The notes below the pieces were generated by a model. That model searched no databases. It was not told the DNA's origin and saw nothing but the letters and a program-made list of their open reading frames with translations. Positions 13,766 through 14,968 of a stretch of 14,968 nucleotides of DNA are shown here, piece by piece; the first letter of the stretch is position 1; each line of letters starts with the position of its first letter. Both the position numbers and the translations under genes were made by a program. Source of the stretch: CAZLAP01 sp964557715 (lineage in GTDB: Bacteria > Patescibacteriota > Minisyncoccia > Minisyncoccales > RBG-13-42-11); contig CAZLAP010000009.1 in the NCBI GenBank assembly GCA_964557715.1, positions 1 through 14,968 of the forward strand. Reading direction: 5' to 3'.

Positions 13766-14113
13766 TTATTTTGCCAGAGCCGTGTCTTCCAAAACCCTAA
13801 CATATTCCATTTTAGCCGTTTTCTCAAAACTTTGAACGTAGCTTTCAACATTGAGCAAGGAATTGGCTTTAGCCAGGTTAATTTCCAAAATTTTGTTTTC
13901 TTGCGATAATTGGGCTATTTCTTTCTCTGAATTATGAATGAAATAAATTTCCGAAGTGTAAATATTGATTTGATAAACTAAAGCTGCCAAAAGAGAAAAG
14001 ATTATTAAAAGGACAAAAACCCAAAACAATTTAAATATTGGAACTAATCTTATTTTTTGATTTGTTATTGATATCGGAAAAGCCGCTGTTAAAGATCTGA
14101 TTGCTTGCGTCAT
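13766..14113 (-). CDS. ftsL: FtsL-like cell division protein
   Basis: This 115-residue bitopic protein has a short basic N-terminus, one membrane helix at about 27-48 (FKLFWVFVLLIIFSLLAALV), and an extracytoplasmic coiled coil at about 52-90 with heptad-like KEIAQLSQENKILEINLAKAN. That is the architecture of FtsL/DivIC, which form a divisome scaffold that activates FtsW-FtsI. FtsL sequences are poorly conserved, so the name depends mainly on position between rsmH and ftsI, the standard place for ftsL. Its ATG overlaps the rsmH stop in an ATGA (14113-14110), implying translational coupling. Confidence 0.8.
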   Translation of the reverse strand: MTQAIRSLTAAFPISITNQKIRLVPIFKLFWVFVLLIIFSLLAALVYQINIYTSEIYFIHNSEKEIAQLSQENKILEINLAKANSLLNVESYVQSFEKTAKMEYVRVLEDTALAK

Positions 14114-14968
14114 ATTTTTATTACTGCCCTCAGTTTGCCGGACCGAGAACGAGGATTTATTATTTTTTCTTCTTGCCCGGGAACGACCGGTTTTTTGGTT
14201 ATGATTTTTAAAATATTTTCCCTGGCTTTTTCTCTTATAAAATTTTTAACGATTTTGTCTTCCAAAGAATGGAAAGAAATGACTGCCAGTCTGCCTCCCG
14301 GAGATAAAATTTCCACTGCCTGAGGAAGAGCTTTCTTCAGATTGTCCAATTCCCTGTTAACCGCAATCCTTATTGCCTGAAAAGTTCTTGTGGCAAAATG
14401 AATCTTCTGGCAGCGGTAAAAAGAAGGAATGGTTTTTTTAATAATTTCCACCAATTGAAGCGTTGTTTTAATTCTTTTTATTTTCCTTGCTTCAACTATT
14501 CCTCGGGCAATTCTTTCGGCAAATTTTTCCCCGCCGCACTCTTTTAAAATTTTGCCGATTTCTTCCTGCGGCAAGCTGTTTATAATTTCCTCGGCGCTGA
14601 ATTCTGAATTTTTGCCGTATCTCATATCCAGCGGCTCGTTTCGCAAAAAACTGAATCCCCTGCCTGATTTTTCAAGATGCCAGCTTGACATCCCTAAATC
14701 GAAAAGAACTCCTTGAACGTTTTTGAATTTCTCTTTTTCTGCAATTCTTTTCAGATTGGCAAAGTTGTCGTTTACTAAAACCAAACGTTCTTTCGCCCGT
14801 AATTTCAATTTTTGGTAAAGTTCTTCGTCTACTTCAATTCCCAGAAGTCTGCCATTGGGTTTTATTTTTTCAAGAATAACGATTGAATGTCCCCCGCCGT
14901 TAATTGTGCAATCAATGAAATTTTCATTTGGTTTGGGCTTAAGATACTGTAAAACTTCTTTTTGAAGA
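14110..14968 (-). CDS. rsmH: 16S rRNA (cytosine1402-N4)-methyltransferase, 5' end outside the window
   Basis: RsmH (formerly MraW) methylates N4 of C1402 in the decoding centre of 16S rRNA using S-adenosylmethionine. The reading frame stays open to the right edge of the window, so the gene is cut there. The visible protein begins LQKEVLQYL and continues to the SAM-binding loop DCTINGGGHS, so only about ten N-terminal residues are missing; a TTG at 14808 is internal and not the start. Downstream come DLGMSSWHLE, GFSF...PLDMRYG, GGEKFAERIARGIVEA, ATRTFQAIRIAVNREL, GGRLAVISFHSLED and the closing NPRSRSGKLRAV, all family signatures. Usual DATLGGGGHS is DCTINGGGHS and HPATRTFQ is HFATRTFQ, small changes. 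It is the first dcw gene visible; mraZ may lie to the right. Confidence 0.96.
   Translation of the reverse strand, partial: LQKEVLQYLKPKPNENFIDCTINGGGHSIVILEKIKPNGRLLGIEVDEELYQKLKLRAKERLVLVNDNFANLKRIAEKEKFKNVQGVLFDLGMSSWHLEKSGRGFSFLRNEPLDMRYGKNSEFSAEEIINSLPQEEIGKILKECGGEKFAERIARGIVEARKIKRIKTTLQLVEIIKKTIPSFYRCQKIHFATRTFQAIRIAVNRELDNLKKALPQAVEILSPGGRLAVISFHSLEDKIVKNFIREKARENILKIITKKPVVPGQEEKIINPRSRSGKLRAVIKI

Noticed and set aside
14110..14808. rsmH beginning at the TTG at 14808
   Set aside because: The same frame continues to the window edge and encodes the conserved SAM-binding region, so the true start lies outside.
11571..14968. Alternative genetic code with TGA as glycine or tryptophan
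   Set aside because: TGA ends rsmH (in an ATGA overlap with ftsL) and the Mur-like gene at sensible positions, and no conserved Gly or Trp position is occupied by TGA.
1..14968. CRISPR arrays, transposases, integrase sites, toxin-antitoxin or phage genes
   Set aside because: No spaced repeat array beyond the two-copy 24-bp repeat and no matching protein family was seen on either strand.

Overview
The window looks like a piece of a small, AT-rich bacterial chromosome, most likely a Candidate Phyla Radiation (Patescibacteria, perhaps Parcubacteria-type) genome. This lineage call is inference. It rests on low GC, very tight gene packing, scarce Shine-Dalgarno sequences, lineage-style variants of housekeeping proteins (short RecR, altered CysRS, L21 with an insertion) and a reduced division/cell-wall cluster. 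TGA is used as a stop (rsmH, mur-like gene), so the code appears standard. I see no phage, IS, CRISPR array or defence system.

Layout. (1) 36-1253, minus strand: two small membrane proteins, a GtrA-family protein and a PF06695-type 'small multidrug export' protein. (2) 1254-1381: a divergent control region with two predicted promoters very close to their start codons, flanking a perfect 18-bp inverted repeat. (3) 1382-4897, plus strand: cysS, a spacer carrying two copies of a 24-bp repeat, then dnaB and recR, ending at a bidirectional terminator. (4) 4924-11075, minus strand: five genes in the order P-type ATPase, amino-acid permease, CaCA-type antiporter, rmuC and rplU. Gaps are 1-15 nt, and the tRNA-Glu(CTC) gene lies immediately upstream. 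(5) 11205-11568: a self-contained unit with a near-consensus promoter, strong ribosome site, a 64-residue zinc-ribbon protein and a strong terminator. (6) 11571-14968, minus strand: the start of a dcw (division/cell wall) cluster, rsmH (running off the right edge), an ftsL-like gene, ftsI, and a short, degenerate Mur-ligase-like gene where murE/murF would normally sit.

How they fit together. rsmH-ftsL-ftsI is the conserved head of the dcw cluster and supplies rRNA methylation and septal peptidoglycan synthesis. The cluster then ends in what looks like an eroded Mur ligase and does not continue into mraY, murD, ftsW and so on. dnaB-recR is a replication/repair pair. The ATPase-permease-antiporter run looks like an ion and amino-acid transport operon that has captured rmuC and rplU at its tail.

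The items most worth a second look are the Mur-ligase remnant, the small zinc-ribbon protein with strong expression signals, the L21 insertion built from two hairpins, the substituted ion-site residues in two adjacent cation transporters, and the palindromic elements around cysS. None of these is a clear new 'system'; they are the strongest unexplained signals I could find.
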